DNA from: Lysobacteraceae bacterium PS02340
GTDB lineage: Bacteria; Pseudomonadota; Gammaproteobacteria; Xanthomonadales; Xanthomonadaceae
Length of the DNA: 64,000 nt
Assembly: GCA_029959605.1 (NCBI GenBank)
Contig: JASCOC010000002.1
Location: forward strand, 1-64,000
Reading direction: 5' to 3'
Below are positions 40,031-50,668 of the stretch, one piece after another; the first letter of the stretch is position 1, and each line of letters starts with the position of its first letter. The position numbers and the translations under genes are program-made. The notes below the pieces were generated by a model. It was not told the origin of the DNA. It saw nothing but the letters and a program-made list of their open reading frames with translations, and ran no database searches.

Positions 40031-41880
40031 TCGACCACCTGCACTTCGCGGAACATGCCTGCTTCCATGTGGTACAGCAGGTGGCAATGGTAGGCCCAGC
40101 GTCCGAGCGCGTCGGCGCGCACGCGATAGCTGCGTTTCGAACCGGGCGGCATGTCCACGGTGTGTTTGCGCAACTGGAAGTTGCCCTGCGCGTCTTCGAC
40201 GTCGCTCCACATGCCATGCAGATGGATGGGGTGCGTCATCATCGTGTCGTTGACCAGCACCACGCGCAGCCGCTCGCCGTAGTTGAGCCGCAGCGGTTCG
40301 GCATCGGCGAACTTGATGCCTTCGAACGACCACGCGAACTTTTCCATGTGACCGGTCAGATGCAGCTCGATCTCGCGCCCGGGTGCGCGACCGTCTGGAT
40401 CGTCGAACAGGCTGCGCATCATGCCGTAGGTCAGCACGGTACGACCATTGTCGCGCAGGCCGATGCCGGGATCGTCGAGCCGGTGCGTCGGCGCCATCGT
40501 CTGCATGTCGACCAGCGGATTGTTGCGTTCGCTGTCGGGATGCGTCTGCATCGCCCCCGCGCCGTGATCGCCCTGCGCCATCGCAGCATGCCCCATCGAC
40601 GCATGATCCATCGAGGCGTGGCCCATCGCAGCGTGATCCATGCCATGCCCCATAGCCGCATGGTCGGGTGCACGCCCCTGCCCCGCGCCATGTCCGGCAT
40701 GACCGCCGCCGTGCATGCCGCCGTGACCCATGTCGTCCATCGTCAGGATCGGCCGCGCGTCCACGTCCGGAACCGGCGCGCGCAGGCCTTCGCGCACGGC
40801 GAGCGTGCCGCTGACGAAACCGGTGCGGCCCATGTCCTGGGCGAAGATCGTGTAGGCGTCCTGCCCGGACGGCTCGACGATCACGTCGAAGGTTTCGGCC
40901 ACCGCGATGCGGAACTCGTCGACGCTGACCGGATGCACGTACTGGCCGTCGGCCGCGACCACGATCATCTTCAGGCCCGGAATGCGCACGTCGAAGTACG
41001 TCATCGCCGAGCCGTTGATGAAACGCAGGCGGATCTTCTCGCCGCTGCGGAACAGCGCGGTCCAGTTGCCGGGCGACGTCGTGCCGTTCATCAGATAGGT
41101 GTAGGTGTGCGCGTTGACGTCGGAGATGTCGGTCGGCGTCATCCGCATCTGGCCCCAACCGCGGCGATCGGCCATCGTGGCCCGCAGGCCGTCCTCGCGC
41201 GCGTCGCGGATGAAGTCGCCGAGCGTGCGTTTGTAGTAGTTGTCGTGCTCGGCCATCTTCTTCAGCCGCGCGAACAGCGCCTGCGGCGGCAGATCGGTCC
41301 AGTCGGTCAGCAGCACGACGTAGTCGCGGTCGAACGCGAACGGCTCCGGCTCGATCGGATCGATGATCAGCGCGCCGTACATGCCGGCCTGTTCCTGGAA
41401 GCCGGAATGGCTGTGATACCAGTAGGTACCGCCCTGGCGCACGTCGAAGCGGTACTGGAAGGTCTCGCCACGGTGGATACCGTCGAAACTCAGGCCTGGT
41501 ACGCCATCCATGTTCGACGGCAGCAGGATGCCGTGCCAGTGGATCGAGGTCATGTCGCCGTAGATCGAACCGGCGGGCAATGCATTGCGTACGCGCAGAT
41601 CGACCGTCGTGCCTTCGCGCCAGCGCAGGATCGGTGCGGGCAATGATCCGTTGATCGTCGCCGCCGGTCGCGTGCGGCCCGTGAAGTTGACGAGCGTCTC
41701 GCCGACGACGAGGTCGAAATCGGTGCCGGCGAGCACGCGGCTCGTCGGCGATTGCAGCGCCCAGCTGGCGCGTGGCCACAGGCCTGCACCGGCGGCGGCG
41801 ATGCCGCCCAGCGCGAGGCCCTGCACGAAACGACGGCGCGACGGCGCGACACCGTCGTCCGCGGAAATTCGGAATGTCAT
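40027..41880 (-). CDS. copA: Copper resistance multicopper oxidase CopA
   Basis: CopA is a periplasmic multicopper oxidase that oxidises Cu(I) and binds copper. The 617-residue precursor has a twin-arginine signal (SRRRFVQGLALGG). All four copper-ligand motifs are present: IHWHG, YWYHSH, HPIHLHG and HCHLLYH. A Met/His-rich insert (MGHGMDHAAMGHASMDHASM and neighbours, about 400-455) is typical of copper-binding repeats. GGAG lies 7 bases before the ATG. It follows copL by 70 bases and overlaps copB. Confidence 0.96.
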   Translation of the reverse strand: MTFRISADDGVAPSRRRFVQGLALGGIAAAGAGLWPRASWALQSPTSRVLAGTDFDLVVGETLVNFTGRTRPAATINGSLPAPILRWREGTTVDLRVRNALPAGSIYGDMTSIHWHGILLPSNMDGVPGLSFDGIHRGETFQYRFDVRQGGTYWYHSHSGFQEQAGMYGALIIDPIEPEPFAFDRDYVVLLTDWTDLPPQALFARLKKMAEHDNYYKRTLGDFIRDAREDGLRATMADRRGWGQMRMTPTDISDVNAHTYTYLMNGTTSPGNWTALFRSGEKIRLRFINGSAMTYFDVRIPGLKMIVVAADGQYVHPVSVDEFRIAVAETFDVIVEPSGQDAYTIFAQDMGRTGFVSGTLAVREGLRAPVPDVDARPILTMDDMGHGGMHGGGHAGHGAGQGRAPDHAAMGHGMDHAAMGHASMDHASMGHAAMAQGDHGAGAMQTHPDSERNNPLVDMQTMAPTHRLDDPGIGLRDNGRTVLTYGMMRSLFDDPDGRAPGREIELHLTGHMEKFAWSFEGIKFADAEPLRLNYGERLRVVLVNDTMMTHPIHLHGMWSDVEDAQGNFQLRKHTVDMPPGSKRSYRVRADALGRWAYHCHLLYHMEAGMFREVQVVE

Positions 41881-41950
41881 GTCTTGCTCCAGATCGGAAA
41901 CCGGATCGCGAGGCGACCCATGCCCTGCCCCTGTCGAGGCAGCGATGCGA

Positions 41951-42337
41951 TCAGGTGCGCAGGATCGGAGGTCGGACGGGATCGTCGAGACGCGGCGCGG
42001 CGCGATCGATGGTCACATGCAGGGCGACGACGGTGCCGCCAGTGGATGCAGCGATACGTGGCACCACCGGCAACACGCTGCCGCAGCCGTGCAGGCACAG
42101 GCAGTCGCCGCCGTCGCAACAGCTGTCGGGCGCTGGGGACCTCTGTTCGGGCGCAGCAGCATCTTCGGATGCATCCGCATCCGTCGAATGACACGGCGGC
42201 GGCGCATCGGAGGCGGCGTGCGCCGCGTGCGACATCACCGGCGCTGGCCCCGCAGCTGCGAACGCAGCGCCCACGCCGTCGAATGCCATCAGGACGGCGA
42301 GCAGCAGATGCAGCAGCACGAGCGCGGAACAACGCAT
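41951..42337 (-). CDS. copL: CopL family copper-responsive regulatory protein
   Basis: CopL is needed for copper-induced expression of copAB in Xanthomonas, and the reading frame lies directly upstream of copA there as here. The 128-residue product has a signal-like hydrophobic start (LVLLHLLLAVLMAFDGVGAAFA), a His-containing segment and the cysteine-rich DSCCDGGDCLCLHGCG motif. No ribosome binding site precedes the ATG, but TATACT ends 6 bases before it, so the mRNA may be leaderless. The mechanism of CopL is not established. Confidence 0.85.
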   Translation of the reverse strand: MRCSALVLLHLLLAVLMAFDGVGAAFAAAGPAPVMSHAAHAASDAPPPCHSTDADASEDAAAPEQRSPAPDSCCDGGDCLCLHGCGSVLPVVPRIAASTGGTVVALHVTIDRAAPRLDDPVRPPILRT

Positions 42338-42343
42338 GCGGCG

Positions 42344-42349
42344 AGTATA
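42344..42349 (-). promoter_or_regulatory. -10 box for a leaderless copL transcript
   Basis: Read on the minus strand, TATACT is followed by CGCCGC and then the copL ATG. A start site 6-7 bases after the box would fall on the start codon. No -35 hexamer is evident, which would fit activation by a copper-responsive factor. Confidence 0.5.
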
Positions 42350-42408
42350 CGTCGACGCGCGAACGCGCCGCGGTGCGCGAGCCGGCATGCCGATCGCACA
42401 CAGCAGAA

Positions 42409-42432
42409 CGGGCAGCTCTCGCGAGCTGCCCG
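42409..42432 (-). terminator. Hairpin terminating the tRNA-Ala/tRNA-Glu transcript
   Basis: A 10-bp perfect stem (42409-42418 with 42423-42432) with a 4-base loop lies 14 bases beyond the 3' end of tRNA-Glu. Only a weak T-rich sequence (TTCTGCTGTG) follows on the minus strand. It also separates the tRNAs from copL. Confidence 0.6.
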
Positions 42433-42445
42433 TCTGTTTGTAAAG

Positions 42446-42521
42446 TGGCGTCCCCACGGGGATTCGAACCCCGGTGTCCACCGTGAAAGGGTGGTGTCCT
42501 AGGCCTCTAGACGATGGGGAC
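42446..42521 (-). tRNA. tRNA-Glu (UUC)
   Basis: The complement reads GTCCCCATCGTCTAGAGGCC at the 5' end. It has a TTC anticodon in the loop CTTTCAC, a T arm GGGGTTCGAATCCCC and an encoded CCA end. The acceptor stem is fully paired. It lies 51 bases downstream of tRNA-Ala on the same strand and is probably co-transcribed with it. Confidence 0.97.
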
Positions 42522-42572
42522 GCAGAAACCTGCATCATTCTATCGATCGGCCTTTGATCGACAGACAAATTG

Positions 42573-42648
42573 TGGTGGAGCCAGGCGGGATCGAACCGCC
42601 GACCTCCTGCATGCCATGCAGGCGCTCTCCCAGCTGAGCTATGGCCCC
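42573..42648 (-). tRNA. tRNA-Ala (GGC)
   Basis: The complement starts GGGGCCATAGCTCAGCTGGG, has anticodon GGC in the loop ATGGCAT, a T arm GGCGGTTCGATCCCGCC and an encoded CCA. The acceptor stem contains the G3:U70 wobble pair that alanyl-tRNA synthetase requires. A near-consensus promoter lies just upstream. Confidence 0.97.
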
Positions 42649-42665
42649 ACGTTTGGGAGCGCGAA

Positions 42666-42694
42666 ATTGTAGTGTTCCGTATCGGCAACGTCAA
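42666..42694 (-). promoter_or_regulatory. Promoter of the tRNA-Ala/tRNA-Glu unit
   Basis: On the minus strand TTGACG (42689-42694) and TACAAT (42666-42671) are separated by 17 bases, very close to the sigma-70 consensus. Transcription would begin near 42659, about 11 bases before the tRNA-Ala 5' end. Confidence 0.8.
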
Positions 42695-42743
42695 CAGAAT
42701 TTCGCACTTCCTTCGTTCGCTTCGATTCGTTCCGGAGAACGTC

Positions 42744-43253
42744 TCAGCCGGTGGCGCCGGCCTTGCTGCGATCGAGCCGCGCATCATCCGGATTTGGACG
42801 CAGGCTTGCAAGCCCATGTCCCTGATCGTCGAGATACTGCAGCCACTTTCCGAGGAAGGTGTTCATGCGCAGGCGATGGTCGACCACTTCGTCCGGCGGC
42901 GGAAACATGCCGATCACGTCCTGCCAGCGGCGCCCGACATAGCAATGCGTGGCCTCGACCTGCCCCGCATCGCGATACAGACGCAGATGCGCGGACGGGT
43001 CCGGTTGGCCGGTCACCGGGTCGAGCATCGCGTAGCTCAGCCGCAGCTGCGTCGTGTACGGATGCTGCTCGACGACGTCCAGCATCACCGGCAAGGCGCT
43101 GGGCACCTCGGACCTGTAGCGGCCGGGTGCGAGGCTCGCGGGATCGAACAGGCGCACCAGGCGTTCGTGGTTCTCCGCATACAGCGCCATCAGCCAGCCG
43201 AAGCGGCCCATCGAGGGCACGCGGGGACGGCGGCGGGTCAGGACTTTTTCCAT
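42744..43253 (-). CDS. DUF1249 family protein
   Basis: The 169-residue cytoplasmic protein matches DUF1249: FGWLMALYAENHERLVRLF near the N-terminus, then YTTQLRLSYAMLD, HLRLYRDAGQVEATHCY and a C-terminal RMNTFLGKWLQYLDDQGH. The family is common in gammaproteobacteria and has no established function. It lies upstream of the tRNA promoter and downstream of ppsR on the same strand. Confidence 0.88.
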   Translation of the reverse strand: MEKVLTRRRPRVPSMGRFGWLMALYAENHERLVRLFDPASLAPGRYRSEVPSALPVMLDVVEQHPYTTQLRLSYAMLDPVTGQPDPSAHLRLYRDAGQVEATHCYVGRRWQDVIGMFPPPDEVVDHRLRMNTFLGKWLQYLDDQGHGLASLRPNPDDARLDRSKAGATG

Positions 43254-43353
43254 GGATCGATGCTACATCCGCGGCGATGAATCCGTCAGGATCGATCGAC
43301 GGCGTGCGGGATGGGGTTCCGGGCCTGCCGTCCCCATCTCCGGACCGGCCTCC

Positions 43354-44175
43354 TCAATACATGACGCGCTCGATGCCCAGGGTCGACAGGACCTTGCTGG
43401 AGATTTCCTCGATCGAGGTGTGCGTGGTGCTCAGCGAGGGCATGCGTTCGGCGCGGAACAGCGCCTCGGCCGCGCTCACTTCGTGCTTGCAGGTCTCCAG
43501 CTTCGCGTAGCGCGAATTGGGCCGGCGTTCCTGGCGGATCTGCGCGAGGCGCACCGGATCGATCGTCAGCCCGAACAGTTTCGCCCGGTGCGCGCGCAGT
43601 CGCGGCGGAAGGCGGTCGTGCTCGAGGTCTTCCTCGGTCAGCGGATAGTTCGCCGCGCGCACGCCGTGATGCAACGCCAGATACACGCAGGTCGGCGTCT
43701 TGCCCGCGCGCGACACCGCGACCAGGATCACGTCGGCCTCGTCGTAGTTCGTCGCCATGCCGTCGTCGTGGGTCAGCGCGAAGTTCATCGCGTTGATGCG
43801 GCGGTGGTAGGTCTCGAAATCGACCATGCCGTGCGCCCGGCCGACGCGTGACTCGCGCGTCTCCAGCAGTTCGCGCTCCAGCGGCTCGATGAACGGCGCG
43901 AACACATCGAGCACGAGCGCCCCGCTCTCCCCGAGCACCAGTGCCAGGCCGGTGTCGACGCATGAGCTGATGACGATCGGACGCACGCCCATCGCCTCGC
44001 CGCGGGCGCGGATCAATCCCGCGACCTCGCGCGCGCGCGCCTCGTTGTCGACGAACGGGATCCGGTTGGTGCTGAACTGCGTGCCGCTGAACTGGGTGAG
44101 CAGGCTGTGGCCGATGGTTTCGGCGGTGATGCCCGTGCCGTCGGACACGTAGAACACCGGGCGGGGACTGGACAT
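43354..44175 (-). CDS. ppsR: PEP synthase regulatory protein (kinase/pyrophosphorylase)
   Basis: PpsR is a bifunctional ADP-dependent kinase and Pi-dependent pyrophosphorylase that switches PEP synthase off and on by modifying a threonine near its catalytic histidine. The 273-residue protein shows [20 protein letters not shown], the P-loop [14 protein letters not shown] and the C-terminal [19 protein letters not shown] lies 7 bases before the ATG at 44175. An ATG six codons upstream is less likely. It is divergent from ppsA, its target. Confidence 0.96.
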   Translation of the reverse strand: MSSPRPVFYVSDGTGITAETIGHSLLTQFSGTQFSTNRIPFVDNEARAREVAGLIRARGEAMGVRPIVISSCVDTGLALVLGESGALVLDVFAPFIEPLERELLETRESRVGRAHGMVDFETYHRRINAMNFALTHDDGMATNYDEADVILVAVSRAGKTPTCVYLALHHGVRAANYPLTEEDLEHDRLPPRLRAHRAKLFGLTIDPVRLAQIRQERRPNSRYAKLETCKHEVSAAEALFRAERMPSLSTTHTSIEEISSKVLSTLGIERVMY

Positions 44176-44221
44176 GCGGACTCCGGAAGTCACGGATGAG
44201 CGCCGCGGCGCCCGGGAGGGC

Positions 44222-44227
44222 TAAAAT
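44222..44227 (+). promoter_or_regulatory. Candidate -10 box of ppsA
   Basis: TAAAAT stands out in the GC-rich gap between ppsR and ppsA. Transcription would start near 44234, about 55 bases before the TTG start of ppsA. A matching -35 box is not clear. Confidence 0.45.
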
Positions 44228-44288
44228 AGCCGTTCGATGCCGGGCCTGCCCGACCTCCTTTTCGATCAACGCGACACGGAGTCTCACC

Positions 44289-46667
44289 TTGAGCGCCAAC
44301 ATCCTGTGGCTGCATGACCTACGCCTGTCCGACCTCGCGCAGGTCGGCGGCAAGAACTCGTCCCTCGGCGAGATGATCGGCAACCTCGCCAAGCTCGGCG
44401 TTTCGGTGCCCGGCGGTTTCGCCACCACGGCCGATGCATTCAAGGCGTTCATCGCCCACAACGATCTGCACCAGCGCATCTTCGATCGCCTGGCGCCGCT
44501 GGACGTCGAAGACGTCGCCGCGCTGACCGCGGCCGGCAAGGAGATCCGCGGCTGGGTCATCGATGCACCGCTGCAGCCCGATCTCGACGCGGACATCCGC
44601 GCCGCCTACGACAAGCTGGCGTCCGAGAACGGCGGCGGCGACATCGCCGTGGCCGTGCGTTCGTCGGCGACCGCCGAAGATCTGCCCGATGCCTCGTTCG
44701 CCGGCCAGCAGGAGACGTTCCTCAACGTCACCGGCGCCGACGACGTGGTGGTCAAGGTCAAGGAAGTCTTCGCCTCGCTCTACAACGACCGCGCGATCGC
44801 CTACCGCGTGCACCACGGCTTCAAGCACGAGGACGTGTTCCTGTCCTCGGGCGTGCAGCTGATGGTGCGTTCGGACATCGGCGCGTCCGGCGTGCTGTTC
44901 ACGCTCGACACCGAATCCGGTTTCCGCGACGTGGTGTTCGTGACGTCCAGCTTCGGTCTCGGCGAAATGGTCGTCCAGGGCGCCGTGAACCCGGACGAGT
45001 TCTACGTCTACAAGCCCACGCTGCGCGCCGGCAAGCCGGCGATCCTGCGTCGCGGCATCGGCAGCAAGCAGCTGCGCATGGTCTATTCCGATGTGCCGGG
45101 CGAGCGCGTGCGCATCGAGGACACGCCGGCCGATCTGCGCGACACCTTCTCGATCACCGACGAGGACGTGCAGGAACTCTCGCGCCAGGCGCTGATCATC
45201 GAGGAGCACTACAAGCGCCCGATGGACATCGAATGGGCGAAGGACGGCGCCAGCGGCAAGCTGTTCATCGTGCAGGCGCGTCCGGAGACGGTGAAGTCGC
45301 GTGCCAAGAACACCCAGATCGAGCGTTTCTCGCTCGAGCAGCGTGGTGACGTGGTCTGCGAAGGCCGCGCGATCGGCCAGAAGATCGGCGCCGGCGTCGC
45401 GCGCGTCGTGCGTTCGCTCGACGACATGAGCCGCGTGCAGCCCGGTGACGTGCTCGTCGCCGACATGACCGATCCCGACTGGGAGCCGGTGATGAAGCGT
45501 GCCGCCGCGATCGTCACCAACCGCGGCGGCCGTACCTGCCACGCGGCGATCATCGCCCGCGAACTCGGCGTGCCGGCCGTCGTCGGCACCGGCAATGCGC
45601 TGGACACGATCGAAGACGGCCAGGAAGTCACGATCAGCTGCGCCGAGGGCGATACCGGCTTCATCTACAGCGGCATCCTGCCGTTCGAGCGCATCACCAC
45701 CGATCTGACTTCGATGCCAGAGGCGCCACTGAAGATCATGATGAACGTCGCCAACCCCGAGCGCGCGTTCGACTTCGGGCAGCTGCCCAACGCCGGCATC
45801 GGCCTGGCACGTCTGGAGATGATCATCGCCGCGCACATCGGCGTGCATCCCAACGCCCTGCTCGAATACGACAAGCAGGACGCCGAAACTAAGAAGAAGA
45901 TCGACGCCAAGACCATCGGTTACGGCAGCCCGGTCGATTTCTACGTCAACCGCCTGGCCGAAGGCATCGCCACGCTGACCGCGTCGGTCGCGCCGAACCC
46001 GGTGATCGTGCGTCTGTCGGACTTCAAGTCCAACGAGTACGCGAACCTGATCGGCGGCACGCGTTACGAGCCGGAAGAAGAGAACCCGATGATCGGCTTC
46101 CGCGGCGCCAGCCGTTACGTCGATCCGTCGTTCACCGAAGCGTTCTCGCTCGAATGCCGCGCGGTGCTCAAGGTCCGCAACGACATGGGCCTGGAGAACC
46201 TCTGGGTCATGATCCCGTTCGTGCGCACGCTCGACGAAGGTCGCCGCGTCATCGAGGTGCTGGAGAAGAACGGTCTGAAGCGCGGCGAGAACGGCCTGAA
46301 GATCATCATGATGTGCGAGCTGCCGTCGAACGCGCTGATGGCCGACGAGTTCCTCGACATCTTCGACGGCTTCTCGATCGGTTCCAACGATCTGACCCAG
46401 CTCACCCTGGGCCTGGACCGCGATTCGTCGATCGTCGCGCACCTGTTCGACGAACGCGACCCGGCCGTCAAGAAGCTGCTGTCGATGGCCATCAAGGCCG
46501 CGCGCGCCAAGGGCAAGTACATCGGCATCTGCGGCCAGGGCCCGAGCGATCACCCGGACCTCGCCCAGTGGCTGATGGACGAAGGCATCGAGTCGGTGTC
46601 GCTCAATCCCGACACCGTCGTCGACACCTGGCTCAAGCTCGCGAAGTCGAAGGCACGCGCCGGCTGA
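44289..46667 (+). CDS. ppsA: Phosphoenolpyruvate synthase
   Basis: PpsA converts pyruvate and ATP to phosphoenolpyruvate, AMP and phosphate for gluconeogenesis. The 792-residue protein has the N-terminal ATP-binding domain ([33 protein letters not shown]). The mobile phosphohistidine domain has catalytic H418 in [15 protein letters not shown]. The C-terminal PEP-binding barrel contains [18 protein letters not shown] and [21 protein letters not shown] start is used, supported by GGAG 7 bases upstream and the conserved N-terminus. PpsR, encoded divergently, should modify the Thr at position 416. Confidence 0.97.
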   Translation: MSANILWLHDLRLSDLAQVGGKNSSLGEMIGNLAKLGVSVPGGFATTADAFKAFIAHNDLHQRIFDRLAPLDVEDVAALTAAGKEIRGWVIDAPLQPDLDADIRAAYDKLASENGGGDIAVAVRSSATAEDLPDASFAGQQETFLNVTGADDVVVKVKEVFASLYNDRAIAYRVHHGFKHEDVFLSSGVQLMVRSDIGASGVLFTLDTESGFRDVVFVTSSFGLGEMVVQGAVNPDEFYVYKPTLRAGKPAILRRGIGSKQLRMVYSDVPGERVRIEDTPADLRDTFSITDEDVQELSRQALIIEEHYKRPMDIEWAKDGASGKLFIVQARPETVKSRAKNTQIERFSLEQRGDVVCEGRAIGQKIGAGVARVVRSLDDMSRVQPGDVLVADMTDPDWEPVMKRAAAIVTNRGGRTCHAAIIARELGVPAVVGTGNALDTIEDGQEVTISCAEGDTGFIYSGILPFERITTDLTSMPEAPLKIMMNVANPERAFDFGQLPNAGIGLARLEMIIAAHIGVHPNALLEYDKQDAETKKKIDAKTIGYGSPVDFYVNRLAEGIATLTASVAPNPVIVRLSDFKSNEYANLIGGTRYEPEEENPMIGFRGASRYVDPSFTEAFSLECRAVLKVRNDMGLENLWVMIPFVRTLDEGRRVIEVLEKNGLKRGENGLKIIMMCELPSNALMADEFLDIFDGFSIGSNDLTQLTLGLDRDSSIVAHLFDERDPAVKKLLSMAIKAARAKGKYIGICGQGPSDHPDLAQWLMDEGIESVSLNPDTVVDTWLKLAKSKARAG

Positions 46668-46690
46668 TCCGCAGCGACAGCGTCGAAACG

Positions 46691-46723
46691 CAGAACACCC
46701 GGGTGTGATGCCCGGGCGTTCTG
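46691..46723 (+). terminator. Hairpin downstream of ppsA
   Basis: Arms 46691-46703 and 46711-46723 pair over 13 positions with one mismatch. They lie 23 bases after the ppsA stop and before the convergent orn gene. No T tract follows. Confidence 0.5.
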
Positions 46724-46771
46724 CTGTGTGGCGTCGGTCGGAAGCGGATGCTGCGGCCGAGGGAACGCCCG

Positions 46772-47335
46772 TCAGGGACTCGCGAGTGCGGCCATGTGCC
46801 GGCGGTAGTGGCGCAGTTCGTCGATCGAATCGCGCACGTCGCTGAGCGCCGTGTGCGCCGAATGCTTGGTGAAACCCGACAGCACCTGCGGCGCCCAGCG
46901 GCGCGCGAGTTCCTTGATCGTGCTGACGTCGAGATTGCGGTAGTGGAAGAACTTCTCCAGCGCCGGCATCTGCCGGTGCAGGAAGCGCCGGTCCTGGCAG
47001 ATCGAGTTGCCGCACATCGGCGACTTGCCCGGCTCGGCCCACAGCTGCAGGAATTCGAGCGTGCGTGCCTGCGCCTCGGCCAGTCCCACGCCCTGCTCCA
47101 GCGAGCGCTGCCACAGGCCCGAACGGCGATGCTGGCTGCGGTTCCAGTCGTCCATCGCTTCCAGCACGTCGAGCGGCTGCACGATCGCCAGTTCCGGGCC
47201 TTCGGCGAGCACGTTGAGCTCGGCATCGGTGACGATGGTCGCGATCTCGAGGATCTGGTCGTGGTCGGTATCCAAGCCGGTCATTTCCAGATCGATCCAG
47301 ATCAGCCGGCCCTCGATGGCCTTGTCGGCATTCAT
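46772..47335 (-). CDS. orn: Oligoribonuclease
   Basis: Orn degrades 2-5 nt RNA oligomers, including pGpG from cyclic-di-GMP turnover. The 187-residue DEDDh exonuclease shows [10 protein letters not shown] (first two acidic ligands), [16 protein letters not shown] and the [11 protein letters not shown] segment with the catalytic His and final Asp. The start [11 protein letters not shown] fits the family's length; a start 31 codons upstream would overlap the divergent DUF2721 gene. The start lies 82 bases from DUF2721. Confidence 0.97.
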   Translation of the reverse strand: MNADKAIEGRLIWIDLEMTGLDTDHDQILEIATIVTDAELNVLAEGPELAIVQPLDVLEAMDDWNRSQHRRSGLWQRSLEQGVGLAEAQARTLEFLQLWAEPGKSPMCGNSICQDRRFLHRQMPALEKFFHYRNLDVSTIKELARRWAPQVLSGFTKHSAHTALSDVRDSIDELRHYRRHMAALASP

Positions 47336-47417
47336 GCGTGCATTCGCCTTACGCGGAGTGACGGCGCATGATATCGCAGCCGTCGCTGCCGCCAGGTCCG
47401 CAGTGTTCCCTTCCCAG

Positions 47418-47903
47418 ATGTTGTCCAATCCCGCCTTGACGCACTACGCCATTCTCACCGCGATGCTCGCCCCGGCGTTCTTCCTGACCGCTACCGCCTC
47501 GCTGCTCGGATCCGCGAATGCGCGGCTTGCGCGCGTCATCGACCGCACGCGCTCGCTGCTGCGCGATCTCGCCGACGACGAAGGCAACGATGCCGAAGAC
47601 CGCCGCATTCTCGAAGAGCGCATCGCACTGCAGCGTCGCCGCAGCCGCATCATCCTGCGCGGCAGCCAGCTGCTGTACGTGGCGATCAGCTGCTTCGTCG
47701 GCACCAGCTTGACGGTCGCCGGCGATTCCTTTTTCGGCCACAAGTTCGAACAGGCGCCGACGCTGCTGGCCTGCCTGGGCGTGCTGGCGATGTTCGCGGC
47801 CAGCCTGCTGCTGGCGCGCGAGGCCTCGATGGCCGTGCATGCGGTCAACGAGGAAATGGACGATGCGCACCGCCGGGCGAACCGGCGCAGTCCGTTGATC
47901 TGA
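47418..47903 (+). CDS. DUF2721 membrane protein
   Basis: The 161-residue protein has three membrane segments ([63 protein letters not shown]). Between the first two lies a charged cytoplasmic loop ([30 protein letters not shown]), the pattern of DUF2721. Function is unknown. No ribosome binding site is seen before the ATG. It is divergent from orn and convergent with tadA. Confidence 0.82.
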   Translation: MLSNPALTHYAILTAMLAPAFFLTATASLLGSANARLARVIDRTRSLLRDLADDEGNDAEDRRILEERIALQRRRSRIILRGSQLLYVAISCFVGTSLTVAGDSFFGHKFEQAPTLLACLGVLAMFAASLLLAREASMAVHAVNEEMDDAHRRANRRSPLI

Positions 47904-47977
47904 AACGGTTACGCGGCGGCTGCCGGTGCGACGTGCGTGCACCGCCCTCGCCTGCCCTCTGGCGAAGGATCCGGCAC

Positions 47978-49040
<1,063 letters not shown>

Positions 49041-49120
49041 GTCGCAATCCGCCGGGGTCTGGCGGCGCCGCGCCGCAGTTCGGCGGCGACTTTACCGCAG
49101 GCGCGATCGCCGGGCGCGGC

Positions 49121-50668
49121 TCAGCGCGAATCGCGGCGCCATCGCGCGGCCTCTTCGCGGATCAGTGCGCGCTCGGTGGCGTCGAGCCGTTCCAGACTGC
49201 GGACCTGCTGCGCGGTGCGCGGGTTGGCGGCCAGCAGCGCCTCGTGGCGCAGCATGAAATCCCAGTACAGACGCGTGTACGGGCAGGCCTTCGGCCCGGT
49301 GCGCTGTCCGGGGTCGAATGGACATCGGCGGCAGTAGCTGCCGGCGCTCATGCGCTCGATGTAGCGGCCGCTGGCGATGTAGGGCTTGCTGGACATCAGC
49401 CCGCCATCGGCGAACTGGCTCATGCCGAGCACGTTGGGCATCTCGACCCATTCCACCGCGTCGACGTACACCGCGAGAAACCAGCGGTGCACCTGCGCCG
49501 GCTCGACACCCAGCAGCTGCGCGTACAGACCGATGACCATCAGCCGCTGGATATGGTGGGCGTAGCCGAGTGTCAGCGTCTGCTGCAGCGCGTCGGCCAG
49601 ACACGGCATCGGCGCGTCGCCGGTCCAGTAGAAGCCGGGCAGATCGCCGGTCGCCTGCAGCGCGTTGGATTCGGCGTAGCGCGGCATCTGCGTCCAGTAG
49701 ACGCCGCGCACGTATTCGCGCCAGCCTAGGATCTGGCGGATGTAGCCTTCCGCCGCCGCCAGCGGTGCCCTGCCCGCGCGCCATGCGGCCTCGACCGCGT
49801 CGACGACTTCGCGCGGGTTGAGCAGCTTGAGGTTCAACGCGGAAGCGATCTGCGAATGCCAGAGCCACGGTGCATCCGGCCACAGCGCATCCTGCCAGCG
49901 GCCGAAGGCCGGCAGCCGCTCCTCGACGAAACGTTCGAGCGCGTGCAGCGCCTGCGCGCGGGTGACCGGCCACGCGAACCGGTCCAGGTCACCGGGGTGA
50001 TCGGCGAAGCGCGTGCGCACGAGGTCGAGCACCTCGCGCGTGAGCGCATCCGGCTCGACGTGTGGCGGGGCGGGCACCACGCCGGGGCCCTGCGCGTCGA
50101 ACGGTGCGCGGTTTTCGGTATCGAAATTCCAGCGCTCGCCGGCGGGCACGTCGCCGTCCATCAGCACGTGATGCGTGTGGCGCATGTGCCGATAGAACGT
50201 TTCGAGCCGGAGTTCCGGCTGTCGACGCGCCCACGCGGCGAATGCACGCACGTCGCAGTAGAAATGGCGGTCCGGTTCGATCACCAGTTCGACGCCTGCC
50301 GCGGATATCGCGGTGCGGATCGCCTGCAGCACACGCCAGTCGCCCGGGGCGGTCATCCGCACGGATTGCGGACGCAGGCGTTCGATGGCCAATACCAGTT
50401 CCGCACCGAGCGTGCCGCGATTGTCCGGGTCATCGAGCAACCGGTAGTCGACCGTCCATCCGTTGGTACGCCGATCCTGCGCGAAGTGTCGCATCGCGCT
50501 CAGGAACAGCGCGGTCCGCATCTTCGTGGACCACACGTGCGTGGATTCCTCGGCGACTTCCGCCATCCACACGACGTCGTGCGCCGGGTCGCAACCATCG
50601 AAGGCCGCCGCGGTCGGATCGAGCTGGTCGCCCAGCAAGACGATGAGATGGCGGACCGGATCAGCCAT
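49121..50668 (-). CDS. Iron-sulfur bacterial cryptochrome/photolyase (FeS-BCP)
   Basis: This flavoprotein likely repairs (6-4) DNA photoproducts or senses light. The 515-residue protein matches the prokaryotic (6-4) photolyase group (PhrB/CryB). It has an N-terminal antenna-binding domain (LIVLLGDQLDP), and the FAD domain contains WREYVRGVYW and MPNVLGMSQFADGG. Four cysteines, C356, C446, C449 and C462, have the spacing of the [4Fe-4S] ligands of PhrB. The start at 50668 overlaps the end of the DUF2256 gene by 8 bases, implying translational coupling. Confidence 0.93.
   Translation of the reverse strand: MADPVRHLIVLLGDQLDPTAAAFDGCDPAHDVVWMAEVAEESTHVWSTKMRTALFLSAMRHFAQDRRTNGWTVDYRLLDDPDNRGTLGAELVLAIERLRPQSVRMTAPGDWRVLQAIRTAISAAGVELVIEPDRHFYCDVRAFAAWARRQPELRLETFYRHMRHTHHVLMDGDVPAGERWNFDTENRAPFDAQGPGVVPAPPHVEPDALTREVLDLVRTRFADHPGDLDRFAWPVTRAQALHALERFVEERLPAFGRWQDALWPDAPWLWHSQIASALNLKLLNPREVVDAVEAAWRAGRAPLAAAEGYIRQILGWREYVRGVYWTQMPRYAESNALQATGDLPGFYWTGDAPMPCLADALQQTLTLGYAHHIQRLMVIGLYAQLLGVEPAQVHRWFLAVYVDAVEWVEMPNVLGMSQFADGGLMSSKPYIASGRYIERMSAGSYCRRCPFDPGQRTGPKACPYTRLYWDFMLRHEALLAANPRTAQQVRSLERLDATERALIREEAARWRRDSR

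Noticed and set aside
42446-42648. tRNA genes as integration sites for a genomic island
   Set aside because: No integrase, direct repeat of the tRNA 3' end or change in gene content typical of an island is visible on either side. The flanking copper operon and ppsR/ppsA region look chromosomal.
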